DNA from: Mycolicibacterium crocinum
GTDB taxonomy: Bacteria > Actinomycetota > Actinomycetes > Mycobacteriales > Mycobacteriaceae
Assembly (NCBI RefSeq): GCF_022370635.2
Contig: NZ_CP092362.2
Coordinates: forward strand, 3,286,001 to 3,350,000
Reading direction: 5' to 3'
Length of the DNA: 64,000 nucleotides
The position numbers were made by a program, and so were the translations under genes. Each line of letters starts with the position of its first letter. Position 1 is the first letter of the stretch. A model generated the notes under the pieces. That model worked only from the letters and a program-made list of their open reading frames with translations. It ran no database searches and was not told the DNA's origin. Shown in pieces: positions 45,968 to 55,287 of the stretch.

Positions 45968-48190
45968 GTGTCCTCTGATACGTCCGCAAGCCACCCCCCG
46001 GCCCCGAACCAGGGCGCCTCGACCAGCGAGAGCGAGAACCCGGCGATCCCGTCGCCGACGCCGAAAGCACATGCGCCCCGGACCAATCAGGACTGGTGGC
46101 CAGATCAGGTCGACGTCTCCAAGCTGCACCCGCACTCGCCGTACTCCAACCCGCTCGGTGACGACTTCGATTACGCGACGGAGTTCGCCAAGCTCGACCC
46201 GGCGGCGCTGAAGGCCGACGTGCTGTCGGTCATCAACACCTCGCAGGACTGGTGGCCCGCCGACTACGGCAGCTACGCCGGCCTATTCATCCGGATGAGC
46301 TGGCACGCCGCAGGCACCTACCGCATCTACGACGGCCGCGGCGGCGGCGGTCAGGGCATGCAGCGTTTCGCACCGCTGAACAGCTGGCCGGACAACGCCA
46401 ACCTGGACAAGGCGCGCCGCCTGCTGTGGCCGGTGAAGAAGAAGTACGGCAACAAGATCTCCTGGGCCGACCTGCTGGTGTTCGCCGGCAACGTCGCGCT
46501 CGAGTCGGCCGGCTTCCAGACCTTCGGTTTCGGATTCGGCCGCCCCGACGTGTGGGAGCCCGAAGAGATCCTGTTCGGTGAGGAAGACGAATGGTTGGGC
46601 ACCGACAAGCGCTACTCCGGTGAACGCGACCTGGCGGAGCCCTACGGCGCCACCACCATGGGTCTGATCTACGTCAATCCCGAAGGGCCGGAAGGCAATC
46701 CGGATCCGCTGAAGGCCGCGATCGACATCAAGGAAACCTTCGGCCGGATGGCGATGAACGTCGAGGAGACCGCAGCGCTGATCGTCGGTGGCCACACGCT
46801 GGGCAAGACCCACGGCGCCGGCCCGGACGAGGGCATGGGCCCCGAGCCCGAAGGCGCCCCGATCGAGCAGCAGGGCCTGGGCTGGAAGTGCCCGTTCGGT
46901 TCCGGCAAGGCCGGCGACACCGTCACCAGTGGGCTCGAGGTGGTGTGGACCACCACGCCGACCAAGTGGAGCAACGCCTACCTGGAGATCCTCTACGGCT
47001 ACGAGTGGGAGCTGGTCAAGAGCCCCACGGGGGCATGGCAGTTCCAGGCCAAGGACGCCGAGGCGATCATCCCCGATCCGTTCGGTGGCCCCAACCGCAA
47101 GCCGACGATGCTCGTCACCGACGTCTCGATGCGGGTCGACCCGGAGTTCGGTGCGATCACCCGGCGCTGGCTGGATCACCCGGAGGAACTCAACGAGGCG
47201 TTCGCTAAGGCCTGGTACAAGCTGTTGCACCGCGACCTCGGTCCGATCAGCCGCTACCTCGGCCCGTGGGTGGCCGAGCCGCAGCTGTGGCAGGACCCCG
47301 TGCCGCCGGTGCAGGGCGAGCTGATCAGCGAGTCCGACGCGGCAGAGCTGAAGGCGAAGATCCTGGACTCCGGGCTCACGGTTCCCCAGCTGGTCAAGAC
47401 CGCATGGGCCTCGGTGTCGAGCTACCGCAACACCGACAAGCGCGGCGGCGGTAACGGCGCCCGGCTGCGGCTGGAGCCGCAGAAGAACTGGGAGGCCAAC
47501 GAGCCCGCCGAGCTGGCCAAGGTGCTGCCGGTGCTGGAGAAGATCCAGCAGGAGTTCAACTCCGGCGGCAAGACCGTCTCGCTGGCCGATGTCATCGTGC
47601 TCGCCGGCAACGCCGCGATCGAGAAGGCGGCCAAGGAGGCCGGCTACGCGATCGACGTGCACTTCGCACCGGGGCGGACCGACGCCACTCAGGAGCAGAC
47701 CGACGTGGAGTCGTTCGCGGTTCTCGAGCCGCGGGCCGACGGGTTCCGTAACTATGCGCGGCCCGGCGAGAAGGCTCCGCTCGAGCAGCTGCTAATGGAG
47801 AAGGCCTACCTGCTGGGTGTCACCGCACCCGAGCTGACCGTGCTCCTCGGCGGCCTGCGTGTACTGGGCGCCAACCACGGCGGCAGCAAGCACGGCGTGT
47901 TCACCGACCGGGTCGGCGTGCTGTCCACCGACTTCTTCACCAACCTGCTCGACATGGGTACGGAGTGGAAGGTGTCGGCGAACGCCGAGAACGTCTACGA
48001 GGGCACGGACCGGACCACCGGTGCGCTCAAGTGGACGGCCACCGCCAACGACCTGGTGTTCGGCTCGAACTCGGTGCTGCGCGCCCTGGTCGAGGTCTAC
48101 GCCCAGGACGACAACGCCGGCAAGTTCGTCGAGGACTTCGTCGCGGCGTGGGTCAAGGTCACCAACAACGACCGGTTCGACCTGTCCTGA
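45968..48190 (+). CDS. katG: Catalase-peroxidase
   Basis: 740 residues, full two-domain KatG. Distal R109, W112 and H113 (IRMSWHA). The Met-Tyr-Trp cofactor partners are Y235 and M261. Proximal H276 is in [10 protein letters not shown] and W327 lies beside it. S321 matches the Mtb S315 position used in isoniazid activation. It removes peroxide and would activate isoniazid. The GTG start has GAGAAAGGG about 5 bases upstream and a likely signal from furA cotranscription. A strong terminator follows the stop. Confidence 0.98.
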   Translation: MSSDTSASHPPAPNQGASTSESENPAIPSPTPKAHAPRTNQDWWPDQVDVSKLHPHSPYSNPLGDDFDYATEFAKLDPAALKADVLSVINTSQDWWPADYGSYAGLFIRMSWHAAGTYRIYDGRGGGGQGMQRFAPLNSWPDNANLDKARRLLWPVKKKYGNKISWADLLVFAGNVALESAGFQTFGFGFGRPDVWEPEEILFGEEDEWLGTDKRYSGERDLAEPYGATTMGLIYVNPEGPEGNPDPLKAAIDIKETFGRMAMNVEETAALIVGGHTLGKTHGAGPDEGMGPEPEGAPIEQQGLGWKCPFGSGKAGDTVTSGLEVVWTTTPTKWSNAYLEILYGYEWELVKSPTGAWQFQAKDAEAIIPDPFGGPNRKPTMLVTDVSMRVDPEFGAITRRWLDHPEELNEAFAKAWYKLLHRDLGPISRYLGPWVAEPQLWQDPVPPVQGELISESDAAELKAKILDSGLTVPQLVKTAWASVSSYRNTDKRGGGNGARLRLEPQKNWEANEPAELAKVLPVLEKIQQEFNSGGKTVSLADVIVLAGNAAIEKAAKEAGYAIDVHFAPGRTDATQEQTDVESFAVLEPRADGFRNYARPGEKAPLEQLLMEKAYLLGVTAPELTVLLGGLRVLGANHGGSKHGVFTDRVGVLSTDFFTNLLDMGTEWKVSANAENVYEGTDRTTGALKWTATANDLVFGSNSVLRALVEVYAQDDNAGKFVEDFVAAWVKVTNNDRFDLS

Positions 48191-48203
48191 ACTCAGCGGT
48201 AAG

Positions 48204-48236
48204 CGAAACCCCGCGGGCATCGCCCGCGGGGTTTCG
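48204..48236. terminator. Strong bidirectional hairpin terminator after katG
   Basis: CGAAACCCCGCGGGC (48204-48218) and GCCCGCGGGGTTTCG (48222-48236) form a perfect 15-bp stem with a 3-base loop, 13 bases after the katG stop. The A run before the stem gives a U run on the opposite transcript, so it can also end the convergent 48273-48587 gene. Confidence 0.85.
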
Positions 48237-48272
48237 TCGTTGTGGCGCAATCAGATTCGCGAATGTGCGGAG

Positions 48273-48587
48273 CTAGCGGCAGCCGCCCGCACTGACCCAG
48301 CGGCCGTTGTACCCTACGCAGCCGGTCACCGGCGGCGGCGGGGGTGGCGGAGGCGGCGGATAGTCCTCGGGCATCGGCGCGTAGTACGACGGCGGCGGCA
48401 CATAGGGCGCCATCACATCCGACAGGTTCGCGCAGCCACTGACCGTCACCCGCCGGCCGGCGCTGGCGCACACGTCGGCCTTAGCCTGACCGCCCGGCTG
48501 GATCGTCACGATCGCCGCCGGCACTCCGGTCAAGGCGAGCACGGCCGCGCCGGCCGCTCCCCAGGTTCGTATCGAACGTCGTGTCAT
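48273..48587 (-). CDS. Exported proline-rich protein
   Basis: 104 residues from the ATG at 48587, preceded by GGAGGAG. Signal peptide (MTRRSIRTWGAAGAAVLALT, cut near IQPGGQAKAD). The mature chain has a run of about ten prolines between two Cys-containing ends (DVCASAGRRVTVSGCANLSD and VTGCVGYNGRWVSAGGCR), which could be two small disulfide knots joined by a Pro rod. No known function. Its first 36 codons overlap the tail of ccdA in another frame. Confidence 0.7.
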   Translation of the reverse strand: MTRRSIRTWGAAGAAVLALTGVPAAIVTIQPGGQAKADVCASAGRRVTVSGCANLSDVMAPYVPPPSYYAPMPEDYPPPPPPPPPPVTGCVGYNGRWVSAGGCR

Positions 48588-49473
48588 CGTCTTCTCCTCC
48601 CCCTTGTGGGACGTGCAGCGGAGTATATCGGCGGACACGCCGGCGCCGGAGCAACAACGCGACCCCGACCAACAGCGCGAGCACCACCGTCCACGTCCAG
48701 GCGCTGCTCCGGTAGACCCAGCCGGCCACCACGCCCTGCAGCCGGCCGACGGCGGCAATCACCGGATCGACAGGGTCCGCCTGCGCGCTGAACAACCGGA
48801 CCTCATAGAGGCCGTAGTAGCTGACGTAGAGCCCGACCACGATCAGCACCACCCCGCTGATCCGGTTGACGAAGGGCAGCAGTCGGCGCAGTCGGGCCAC
48901 CAAAGCCGTACTGGTCAAAGCGATCCCGACCGCGAGCACACCGACGACCAGGGCAAGTCCGGCGGCGTATGCGGCATAGACCAGTACCGCGTCGACAGCA
49001 GAGCCGGTGCGCAGGGCGCTACCGGTGACGGCGAGGAATGGGCCGACGGTGCACGACAGCGACGCGGCCGCGTAACCCACGCCGTAGCCGAACATCGACC
49101 CAAGTCGCGCCGTCGGCGCCCATCGCCAGTTCGGAGTGACCGACCCCCACCGCAATTCCCGTCCCGACAGCAACCAAATGCCAAGCAGGACAAGGACGAT
49201 GCCGATGACGATCGTTGCGTACGGCAGGTAACGCTGGACGACGCCGGCCACCGGAACCGTCAACAGGCCGAACAGCCCGAACACCGCCAGGAAGCCCAGC
49301 GCCATGGCCGCGGTCGCCCCGAGCGCGCGCCCCACCGCAGCGGTGCGGCCCGGATCCGCGTCCTCGCCGCGCACGACGAGCGTCAAGTAGGCCGGCAGCA
49401 TCGCGAACCCGCACGGGTTGAGCGCAGCCACCATCCCGGCGGCCAGTGCCAGCCCGGTCAGATTCGCGTCCAC
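48481..49473 (-). CDS. ccdA: CcdA-type cytochrome c biogenesis/thiol-disulfide membrane protein
   Basis: 330 residues from the GTG at 49473, which is 8 bases downstream of the mpt53 stop. About six to seven helices, with the conserved Cys residues in AALNPCGFAMLPAYL (about 21) and AAASLSCTVGPFLAV. CcdA passes electrons across the membrane to exported thioredoxin-like proteins. Partner Mpt53 is encoded upstream. The final 36 residues are basic and low-complexity and overlap the next gene, so the true C-terminus may be shorter or frameshifted. Confidence 0.85.
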   Translation of the reverse strand: MDANLTGLALAAGMVAALNPCGFAMLPAYLTLVVRGEDADPGRTAAVGRALGATAAMALGFLAVFGLFGLLTVPVAGVVQRYLPYATIVIGIVLVLLGIWLLSGRELRWGSVTPNWRWAPTARLGSMFGYGVGYAAASLSCTVGPFLAVTGSALRTGSAVDAVLVYAAYAAGLALVVGVLAVGIALTSTALVARLRRLLPFVNRISGVVLIVVGLYVSYYGLYEVRLFSAQADPVDPVIAAVGRLQGVVAGWVYRSSAWTWTVVLALLVGVALLLRRRRVRRYTPLHVPQGGGEDDDTTFDTNLGSGRRGRARLDRSAGGDRDDPAGRSG

Positions 49474-49481
49474 GTCGCGAC

Positions 49482-49970
49482 TCAGGACACCAGCGCGCGC
49501 ACCCGGTCGCTGAGCTCCTGCTCCGACATCGCCGAGGTCGGGTTGTTTACGAACGTCGACGAACCGTCGGGGCGGAGGAACACATACGCCGGTTGCCAGG
49601 GCACGTTGAAGCGGGCCCAGATGGATCCGTCGGCGTCGTTGAGGTTGGTGAAGTTCAGGTTGTACTTCGACACGAACGCTTGCATCTGGCCGACGTCGGA
49701 TCGCGCGGCGACGCCGACGAAGGTGACCTTCGGGTTGGCCGCGGCCACCTGGCTGACGTTGGGCGCCTCTGCGTTGCAGAACGGGCACCACGGGGTCCAG
49801 AACCACAAGACCGCGGGCTTGCCCTGCAGACTCGCGCCGTTGAACGGCGCGCCGCTCAGCGTGGTGCCGGTGAACGCGAGTTGGTCGTCGGCGAGTGCCG
49901 AGGCAGGCATGGCGACGCCGACGGTCAGGGCGACCATGGCCACGGCGAGTGCTCGGCGCATGAGTTTCAT
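49482..49970 (-). CDS. mpt53: Exported DsbE/TlpA-like thiol oxidoreductase, MPT53
   Basis: 162 residues from the ATG at 49970 (GGAGGTC 6 bases upstream). Signal peptide, then a thioredoxin fold with the active site WTPWCPFCNAEAP and the cis-Pro region NVPWQPAYVF. Close resemblance, from memory, to Mtb MPT53 (Rv2878c): LSGAPFNGASLQGKPAVLWF and VSKYNLNFTNLNDADG. It oxidises or isomerises disulfides in exported proteins. ccdA follows, as in Mtb. Confidence 0.93.
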   Translation of the reverse strand: MKLMRRALAVAMVALTVGVAMPASALADDQLAFTGTTLSGAPFNGASLQGKPAVLWFWTPWCPFCNAEAPNVSQVAAANPKVTFVGVAARSDVGQMQAFVSKYNLNFTNLNDADGSIWARFNVPWQPAYVFLRPDGSSTFVNNPTSAMSEQELSDRVRALVS

Positions 49971-50058
49971 GACATGACCTCCTGGCAGCAGTCGGGTGGG
50001 ACTGATTGTGGTGTCACGATTCCCGTGGGTGAACCGGTTCAATCCGGACGTCACAGTC

Positions 50059-50087
50059 TTGACACTTTACGTGACGTAACGGAACAT
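50059..50087 (+). promoter_or_regulatory. Promoter with palindromic operator for the TetR operon
   Basis: TTGACA (50059-50064) and GAACAT (50082-50087) are 17 bases apart. Between them lies TTACGTGACGTAA (50067-50079), an odd-centred palindrome. A dimeric TetR bound here would block the promoter of its own operon. The GTG start is 8 bases after the -10. Confidence 0.6.
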
Positions 50088-50095
50088 ACCTCCTC

Positions 50096-50719
50096 GTGAG
50101 CGCTCCGGACCGCGACGCGGCGGCAGGACTGGAACCGGTCCGAGGCCGGCCACGGGACCCGCGTACCGACTCCGCGATCATGGCGGCCACCCGCCGGTTG
50201 CTCATCGATGCCGGCTACGACCAGGTGTCCATGGAGTCCATCGCCCGCGCCGCCGGTGTCAGCCGCCCGACGATCTACCGGCGCTGGCCGTCGAAAGCCC
50301 ACGTGGTGTTCGAAGCGGCGTTCGGAACCGACAGCGGCACACCGGGATTGCCGCGATCCGGAGACTTCGAGACCGATCTGCGCGAGTTCATCCGCGGTGC
50401 GGTCGCGTTCTGGCGTGAGCCGGCGGTCGAGGCCGCGACGATGGGCATTCTCGCCGAGCGGCGCCGCGACTCCGAATTGCACATCCGCACACAGCAATTG
50501 CTCGACGACAGGATTCGCGCCGAGCTCGCCGACCTGGTCCACGCGGGCGCCGAACAAGGGGTGGTGCGCGCCGACGTCGACACCGACACCCTGTTCAACG
50601 TGCTGGTCGGCACCACCTTCTACAGCGCGCTCGTCGACGGGCGCGATGACACCGAACACCTGGTCGACAAGCTCTGCTCCCTGGTCATGCAGGGTGCGCA
50701 GGAACGAGAAAGGCAATGA
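50096..50719 (+). CDS. TetR-family transcriptional regulator
   Basis: 207 residues. The N-terminal HTH is clear (SMESIARAAGVSRPTIYRRWPSK, about 45-67). The C-terminal ligand domain (FIRGAVAFWREPAVEAATMGILAERRRD) is variable. It heads a three-gene operon, its stop overlapping the next start (ATGA). A palindrome in its promoter suggests autorepression. The ligand may be a substrate of the sulfotransferase operon. Confidence 0.92.
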   Translation: MSAPDRDAAAGLEPVRGRPRDPRTDSAIMAATRRLLIDAGYDQVSMESIARAAGVSRPTIYRRWPSKAHVVFEAAFGTDSGTPGLPRSGDFETDLREFIRGAVAFWREPAVEAATMGILAERRRDSELHIRTQQLLDDRIRAELADLVHAGAEQGVVRADVDTDTLFNVLVGTTFYSALVDGRDDTEHLVDKLCSLVMQGAQERERQ

Positions 50720-51792
50720 CGATGGCAGACGACGAATTGTCGACCGCTTTCCACGAACTGCTCGACGAACTCGGCGCGCTCGAACGCAAGTTCCTGACGA
50801 GCGATCCCCCACTGCCCGAAGCCGACATCCTCGACGGGTATCGGCTGACGTTCAGCCTGCTGCGGGTAGCGGTCGACACCTATGTGTGGGGAGACAAGGA
50901 CAACCCGCGATTCGTCGACGTCATCGGTCCCTATCAGCGCTGGGGTGGCGACAACTCGGACGCGTTCTATCAGCTGGCCCCGATCGACCCCGCCCGCACC
51001 TACCGAGTCACCGGCAATCGCGGTGACTCGGTCTACCTCTCGATCACCGTCTACGGCGGTCCCGACGACGGGCACTACAGCAATCGCATCGTCGGAACGA
51101 TGAACGACCGCTCGCTGGAATTCGACGACGACGGCAACTTCGAGTTCACGATCAGCCCGGACCCGCAGCCCGGGGCTTGGCTCAAGCTGGAGGACGACGC
51201 CGTCGTCGCGCTGACCCGTGACTACCTGAACAACCCCGAGACGGATCGCCGCGTGCAGTGGAGGATCGAGGCGATCGATCCGCCCGCCCGCAAGCGTGAC
51301 GACCGCGCCGACCTCGTCCGGCGGCTGCGGGCCGCGCGGACGTGGCTCACCGAGCAGTACTCGTTCATCCCCACCTCAGTGGAGCCGGCCAATGAGATCG
51401 CCGAGCCCTACCCGGTTCCGCAGCAGACCTACGGCTGGGCAGCCGGCGACGCCGCGTACGCGATGGGCGCCTACGAGTTGGAGCCCGGGCAGGCGCTGAT
51501 CATCGACGGCACGTCGCCGGACTGTGTGTTCTGGAACCTGTGCCTGTGGAATCCCTTCCTGCACACCTACGACTACACCTACGAACGAGTCACCATCAAC
51601 GGTGCGCATGTCACCTACGAACCCGACGGGTCGTGGCGAATCGTGGTCAGCGACACCGATCCCGGCCATCCCAACTGGGTGTCGACGGCCGGGCGGAGCA
51701 AGGGCCTGATCTGGTTGCGCTGGTTCCTGCCCGAGGAGACCCCGAAGCGACCGGTGTGCCGGGTCGTCGACGTCACCGAGGTCTCGGCATGA
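50716..51792 (+). CDS. DUF1214-domain protein
   Basis: 358 residues. The overall pattern (YGGPDDGHYSNRIVGTMNDRSL, then WFLPEETPKRPVCRVV at the end) fits DUF1214/DUF1254-type proteins found in mycobacterial operons with sulfotransferases and TetR regulators. No signal peptide. Trp-rich with several acidic clusters. No catalytic motif identified. Overlaps both neighbours by ATGA, so translation is coupled. An ATG six bases later is also possible. Confidence 0.78.
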   Translation: MTMADDELSTAFHELLDELGALERKFLTSDPPLPEADILDGYRLTFSLLRVAVDTYVWGDKDNPRFVDVIGPYQRWGGDNSDAFYQLAPIDPARTYRVTGNRGDSVYLSITVYGGPDDGHYSNRIVGTMNDRSLEFDDDGNFEFTISPDPQPGAWLKLEDDAVVALTRDYLNNPETDRRVQWRIEAIDPPARKRDDRADLVRRLRAARTWLTEQYSFIPTSVEPANEIAEPYPVPQQTYGWAAGDAAYAMGAYELEPGQALIIDGTSPDCVFWNLCLWNPFLHTYDYTYERVTINGAHVTYEPDGSWRIVVSDTDPGHPNWVSTAGRSKGLIWLRWFLPEETPKRPVCRVVDVTEVSA

Positions 51793-53033
51793 CCACCGGC
51801 GTGCAGCGCCCCAAGCCGATCAGGTTCACCGACCTCGCCCACCCGGTGTTCCCCGACGCCGCGCAGCCCATCCGCGAGGCGCTCGCCGGCTATGGGTCGA
51901 TCCTCGAGCTGACCTCAGATGCCTTGCTGGCCACTGCAACTGAACGCACCGGACTGGACAGCTGGGGCGACGACAGCTTCCGCGAACGGCTGGACGTCTT
52001 GACAGTGTCGCTGCGTGAGGAAGCCGGGCTGTCCGACGTCGGGGTCGCCGTCGTCTTCGAGCAACTCGTCGGGAACCTGGTCAACCGGCTGCGACTGGAG
52101 GCCCTGATCGCCGAGCACCCCGAGATCGAGGACATCGAGATCGCCCGGCCGATCATCATCTGCGGCCTGCCCCGCACCGGCACCACCCACTTGCACAACT
52201 TGATCGCCGCAGACCCGAACATGCGCTATCTGCCCTACTGGGAAAGCCTGGAGCCCTTCCCCGCGCCCGGTGAAGAGGACCAGGCACGCCGCGACCGATG
52301 TACGGCAGGACTCGAGTTGATCGACACCACGATGCCGGAATTTAAGCGCATGCACGACATGACCGTCGACCACGCGCACGAAGAGATCCAGCTGCTGGCC
52401 AACGACATCTCCGGGATGCTCTTCGAAACCACCTACTATCTGCCGTCTTTCGCCGCACACTATAAAGCCCACGACCAGGGACCGTCGTACGCCTACCTGA
52501 AGCGTCAACTGCAGGCCATGCAGTGGTTGCGCGGCGGCACCCGCTGGATGTTGAAGTCACCGCAGCACCTCGAGCAGTTCCCCACCCTGTGCGCGACGTT
52601 CCCGGATGCGACTTTCGTTGTGACGCATCGTGATCCGGTCGAAGTGACCCGGTCGATGGTCACGATGATCGCCTACGCGTCCCGCATGGCGTGTGCCGAG
52701 CCGGATCCGAACACGATTGCGCGGTACTGGTTCGACCGGGCCGACGACCTGTTCAGCGGCTGCGTGCGCGACCGCGACGTACTGCCGGCCAGCCAGTCGA
52801 TCGATGTGCGGTTCACCGACTTCATGGCCGACGAGCAGGGCACCCTGTCGGCCATCTACACGCTGGCCGATCAGCCGTTCGGGGATGACGTGCGCGCCGC
52901 GATGGCCGACTTCATCGCCGAGCACCCACGCGGCCGCTACGGCGAGGTGATCTACGACCTGGCCGATGTGGGACTCGACGCCGGTGAGGTGGCCGAACGA
53001 CTGCGCCCCTACCGAGACCGGTTCATCGGCTGA
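51789..53033 (+). CDS. Sulfotransferase
   Basis: 414 residues from the ATG at 51789, overlapping the DUF1214 stop. The 5'-phosphosulfate loop PRTGTT (128-133) follows strand IIICGL. Further PAPS contacts are suggested by FVVTHRDPVEVTRSMV and the KSPQHLEQFP segment. Related mycobacterial proteins transfer sulfate to lipids or glycans. The acceptor is unknown. The gene ends inside the reverse-strand Mrr gene by 25 bases. Confidence 0.88.
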   Translation: MTTGVQRPKPIRFTDLAHPVFPDAAQPIREALAGYGSILELTSDALLATATERTGLDSWGDDSFRERLDVLTVSLREEAGLSDVGVAVVFEQLVGNLVNRLRLEALIAEHPEIEDIEIARPIIICGLPRTGTTHLHNLIAADPNMRYLPYWESLEPFPAPGEEDQARRDRCTAGLELIDTTMPEFKRMHDMTVDHAHEEIQLLANDISGMLFETTYYLPSFAAHYKAHDQGPSYAYLKRQLQAMQWLRGGTRWMLKSPQHLEQFPTLCATFPDATFVVTHRDPVEVTRSMVTMIAYASRMACAEPDPNTIARYWFDRADDLFSGCVRDRDVLPASQSIDVRFTDFMADEQGTLSAIYTLADQPFGDDVRAAMADFIAEHPRGRYGEVIYDLADVGLDAGEVAERLRPYRDRFIG

Positions 53034-53599
53034 GTCCGGGACATCCGCGCCAGCCGGGTGCGGTCGACCAGCACGCAGCCGTGCACCTCTGCGAGTTGTT
53101 CGGCGGCTCTGGTGTAGCGATGGTTGGACACCACCATCGTCGCCGCGCAGTCGTGGACGGCGGCACCGGCGACCACCTGCTGAATCGCTGAGCCGTTGAC
53201 CACGCGATTCTGCCGCTTACATTGCACCGCGGTCCGGGTGCCGTCCTTGGTGGCGATCAGGTCGACGCCGAAATCTCCCGTTGCCCTTGTCAGTTCGACG
53301 GTATAGCCGATCCCCCGCAATACGGCCGCGACATAGTGCTCGAATTCGACACCGGTCATGGCGTCCACGGCCGCCTGCCCGGTGGCCCGGTACAGCGCGT
53401 CGCGCCGGATATCTCGGCGGTGGTCGAGCCAGACCAGCAGGGCGCGCCAGGCAGACACCACGACCGCGACCGCACTCAGCGCGGCCAGCACCCACGCGGC
53501 CGTGTTCAGCACACCGATCAACGTCAACAACGCGGTCGTGACCACCCACAACCCCAGCCACTGCAGCGCCGTCGTCACCGCGGCCGAGCCCTCGCGCAC
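53009..53599 (-). CDS. Membrane-anchored Mrr-type restriction endonuclease
   Basis: 196 residues. Two N-terminal helices (about 10-30 and 32-56) anchor a cytoplasmic Mrr-cat domain. The PD-(D/E)XK core is visible: GDFGVDLI (D109, D113) and VQCKRQN (Q126, K128), after the helix MTGVEFEHYVAAVLRGIGY. Mrr enzymes cut methylated or foreign DNA. No partner methylase or helicase is adjacent. The 25-base overlap is convergent. Confidence 0.85.
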   Translation of the reverse strand: MREGSAAVTTALQWLGLWVVTTALLTLIGVLNTAAWVLAALSAVAVVVSAWRALLVWLDHRRDIRRDALYRATGQAAVDAMTGVEFEHYVAAVLRGIGYTVELTRATGDFGVDLIATKDGTRTAVQCKRQNRVVNGSAIQQVVAGAAVHDCAATMVVSNHRYTRAAEQLAEVHGCVLVDRTRLARMSRTQPMNRSR

Positions 53600-53711
53600 G
53601 CCGTCACGCTAGCGGCGCCCCCTGACAGGCAATTCCGGCGACGAGGCACAGCAGCCAAATCGTGACCCGTTCGCATCGAGTTTGGCGTCATCGCACCCAT
53701 ACAGTGCTCAG

Positions 53712-54674
53712 ATGCTCGCAATTCTCCGGTTCAATTTCGCCTCTCCAGGCGGAGATCCCGGCGTTCAGGGTGAATTGCTTTCCGCTGCACTGGAGTTGGC
53801 ACAATTCGGCGACCGGCACGGCGTCGCGGCGATCAGCGTCGACGAACATCACGTCACCGGCCACGGTTGGAGTTGCAACCCCGTGATGATCGCCGGGATG
53901 TTCCTGGCCCGCACCGCCAATATCTTCGCCAGCATCGACTGCGCGCTCGGGCCGTTGTGGAACCCCGTCCGGATGGCCGAGGACATCGCGCTCGTCGACG
54001 CCATGAGCCAGGGTCGGCTGCACACCACCGTCGGCCTGGGCTACCGCGAAGAGGAGTACCGGGCGCTCGGAGTGGACTTCGGTCGCCGTGGCGAACTGAT
54101 GGATGAGCTTCTGGAAACCATGCTGGCCGCGTGGACCGGTGATACCGGCGTCGTATCGGGGACCTGGACCAAGCCGCACCCTCCGCTCTATGTCGGCGGC
54201 GGTGTTCGCGCCACCGTTCGCCGGGCGGTGCGGTTCGGCCTACCCCTGAGCCTGCCCGACCACCGGCCCGACCTCGCGGAGTACTACTCGGAGCTGTGCC
54301 GGGAAGCGGGCCTGCGCCCGTTCGTCCTCATGCCGCCCGCGGTGAACCGCGGAATGATCTATCTGCACTCCGATCCTGAGCGCGCCTGGGCCGAACTCGG
54401 TAGCCACATTCTGTGGGAGGCGGTCACGTACGGAGCATGGTCCGACGACCCGTCCCGGTCGTCCATGCATCTGCCGGGAGTGCAGACCCTGGAGGAAGTT
54501 CGGGCCTCCGGCAGGTACCGATTCCTCACGCCCGACCAGTTGATCGACGAAGTGCGGGCAACGGCAAACTACGGCCCGATCGTGATGCATCCGCTGGTCG
54601 GAGGCATGCCCGTGGAGGAAGCGTGGAAGTCCGTAACTCTACTTACAGACGACATCCTGCCGGCGCTGCGTTAG
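53712..54674 (+). CDS. LLM-class flavin-dependent oxidoreductase
   Basis: 320 residues from the ATG at 53712; TACAGT lies 6 bases before it, so leaderless. TIM-barrel luciferase-like features: VDEHHVTGHGWSCNP, VGLGYREEEYRALGVDF and PLYVGGGVRATVRRAV. Mycobacterial members often use F420. The substrate is unknown. Confidence 0.88.
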   Translation: MLAILRFNFASPGGDPGVQGELLSAALELAQFGDRHGVAAISVDEHHVTGHGWSCNPVMIAGMFLARTANIFASIDCALGPLWNPVRMAEDIALVDAMSQGRLHTTVGLGYREEEYRALGVDFGRRGELMDELLETMLAAWTGDTGVVSGTWTKPHPPLYVGGGVRATVRRAVRFGLPLSLPDHRPDLAEYYSELCREAGLRPFVLMPPAVNRGMIYLHSDPERAWAELGSHILWEAVTYGAWSDDPSRSSMHLPGVQTLEEVRASGRYRFLTPDQLIDEVRATANYGPIVMHPLVGGMPVEEAWKSVTLLTDDILPALR

Positions 54675-54846
54675 CCGCCGCGCCGGTCGACGTTGCCCGT
54701 TTGGGTGCTAGCTGGCGAAAGTTGGGTTCTTAACAGAGTTTTAGCCACTGCTCCCGGTGACCTTAAATTTGCGGCATAACGTTTGGGTCAAGTTGAGGCG
54801 GTCTACAACCCGTCACACACGCACCACGACCGAAACGAGGCGCCCC

Positions 54847-55278
54847 ATGACGAGCTTCACGTCGCGATACGGAAACCCCGCTGTCGACTACGAGGGCGCG
54901 CATATCCGAGCACACTCGCGCCACATGGCGACGGTTGTCGCGGTCAGCGGACGCATCGATTCCGTCAACGTCGACCGGGTGACCGAATGCGCGAAGCGAC
55001 TGGTGCTCGCCGAGAAGCCGTTCGTTCTGGACCTGTCCGGGGTGAGCTCGTTCGCTCCGCACGCCATCCGGTTGCTGTGCGACATCGACGACGTCTGCAC
55101 CGCCGCCGGCGTGGAATGGGCCGTGGTCGGTAGCGACGCGGTGAACCGTCGGCTGCGCCGCGACAGCGATGTCGTGTTCCCGGTCGTGGGTTCGGTCGCG
55201 GAGGCCGAGCACGAGTTCGACGACGCGGTTCTCAACCGTCGCCGGCTGCTGCTCCCCCTGCTGAGCAAGACCGCCTGA
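54847..55278 (+). CDS. STAS-domain anti-sigma-factor-antagonist-like protein
   Basis: 143 residues from the ATG at 54847. The STAS core reads VVAVSGRIDSVNVDRVTE and PFVLDLSGVSSFAPHAIRLLCDIDDVC. The phosphorylatable Ser of classic antagonists would lie in this loop, which has S-S-F-A-P-H. Mycobacterial relatives regulate SigF. No kinase or sigma gene is nearby. A GTTT-N15-GGTCTA stretch upstream weakly resembles a SigF promoter. Confidence 0.82.
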   Translation: MTSFTSRYGNPAVDYEGAHIRAHSRHMATVVAVSGRIDSVNVDRVTECAKRLVLAEKPFVLDLSGVSSFAPHAIRLLCDIDDVCTAAGVEWAVVGSDAVNRRLRRDSDVVFPVVGSVAEAEHEFDDAVLNRRRLLLPLLSKTA

Positions 55279-55287
55279 TCCCCACGC

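Noticed and set aside
54698-54815. SigF-type promoter for the STAS gene
   Set aside because: The best match, GTTT-N15-GGTCTA, departs from the SigF consensus at the -10; too weak to list as a promoter.
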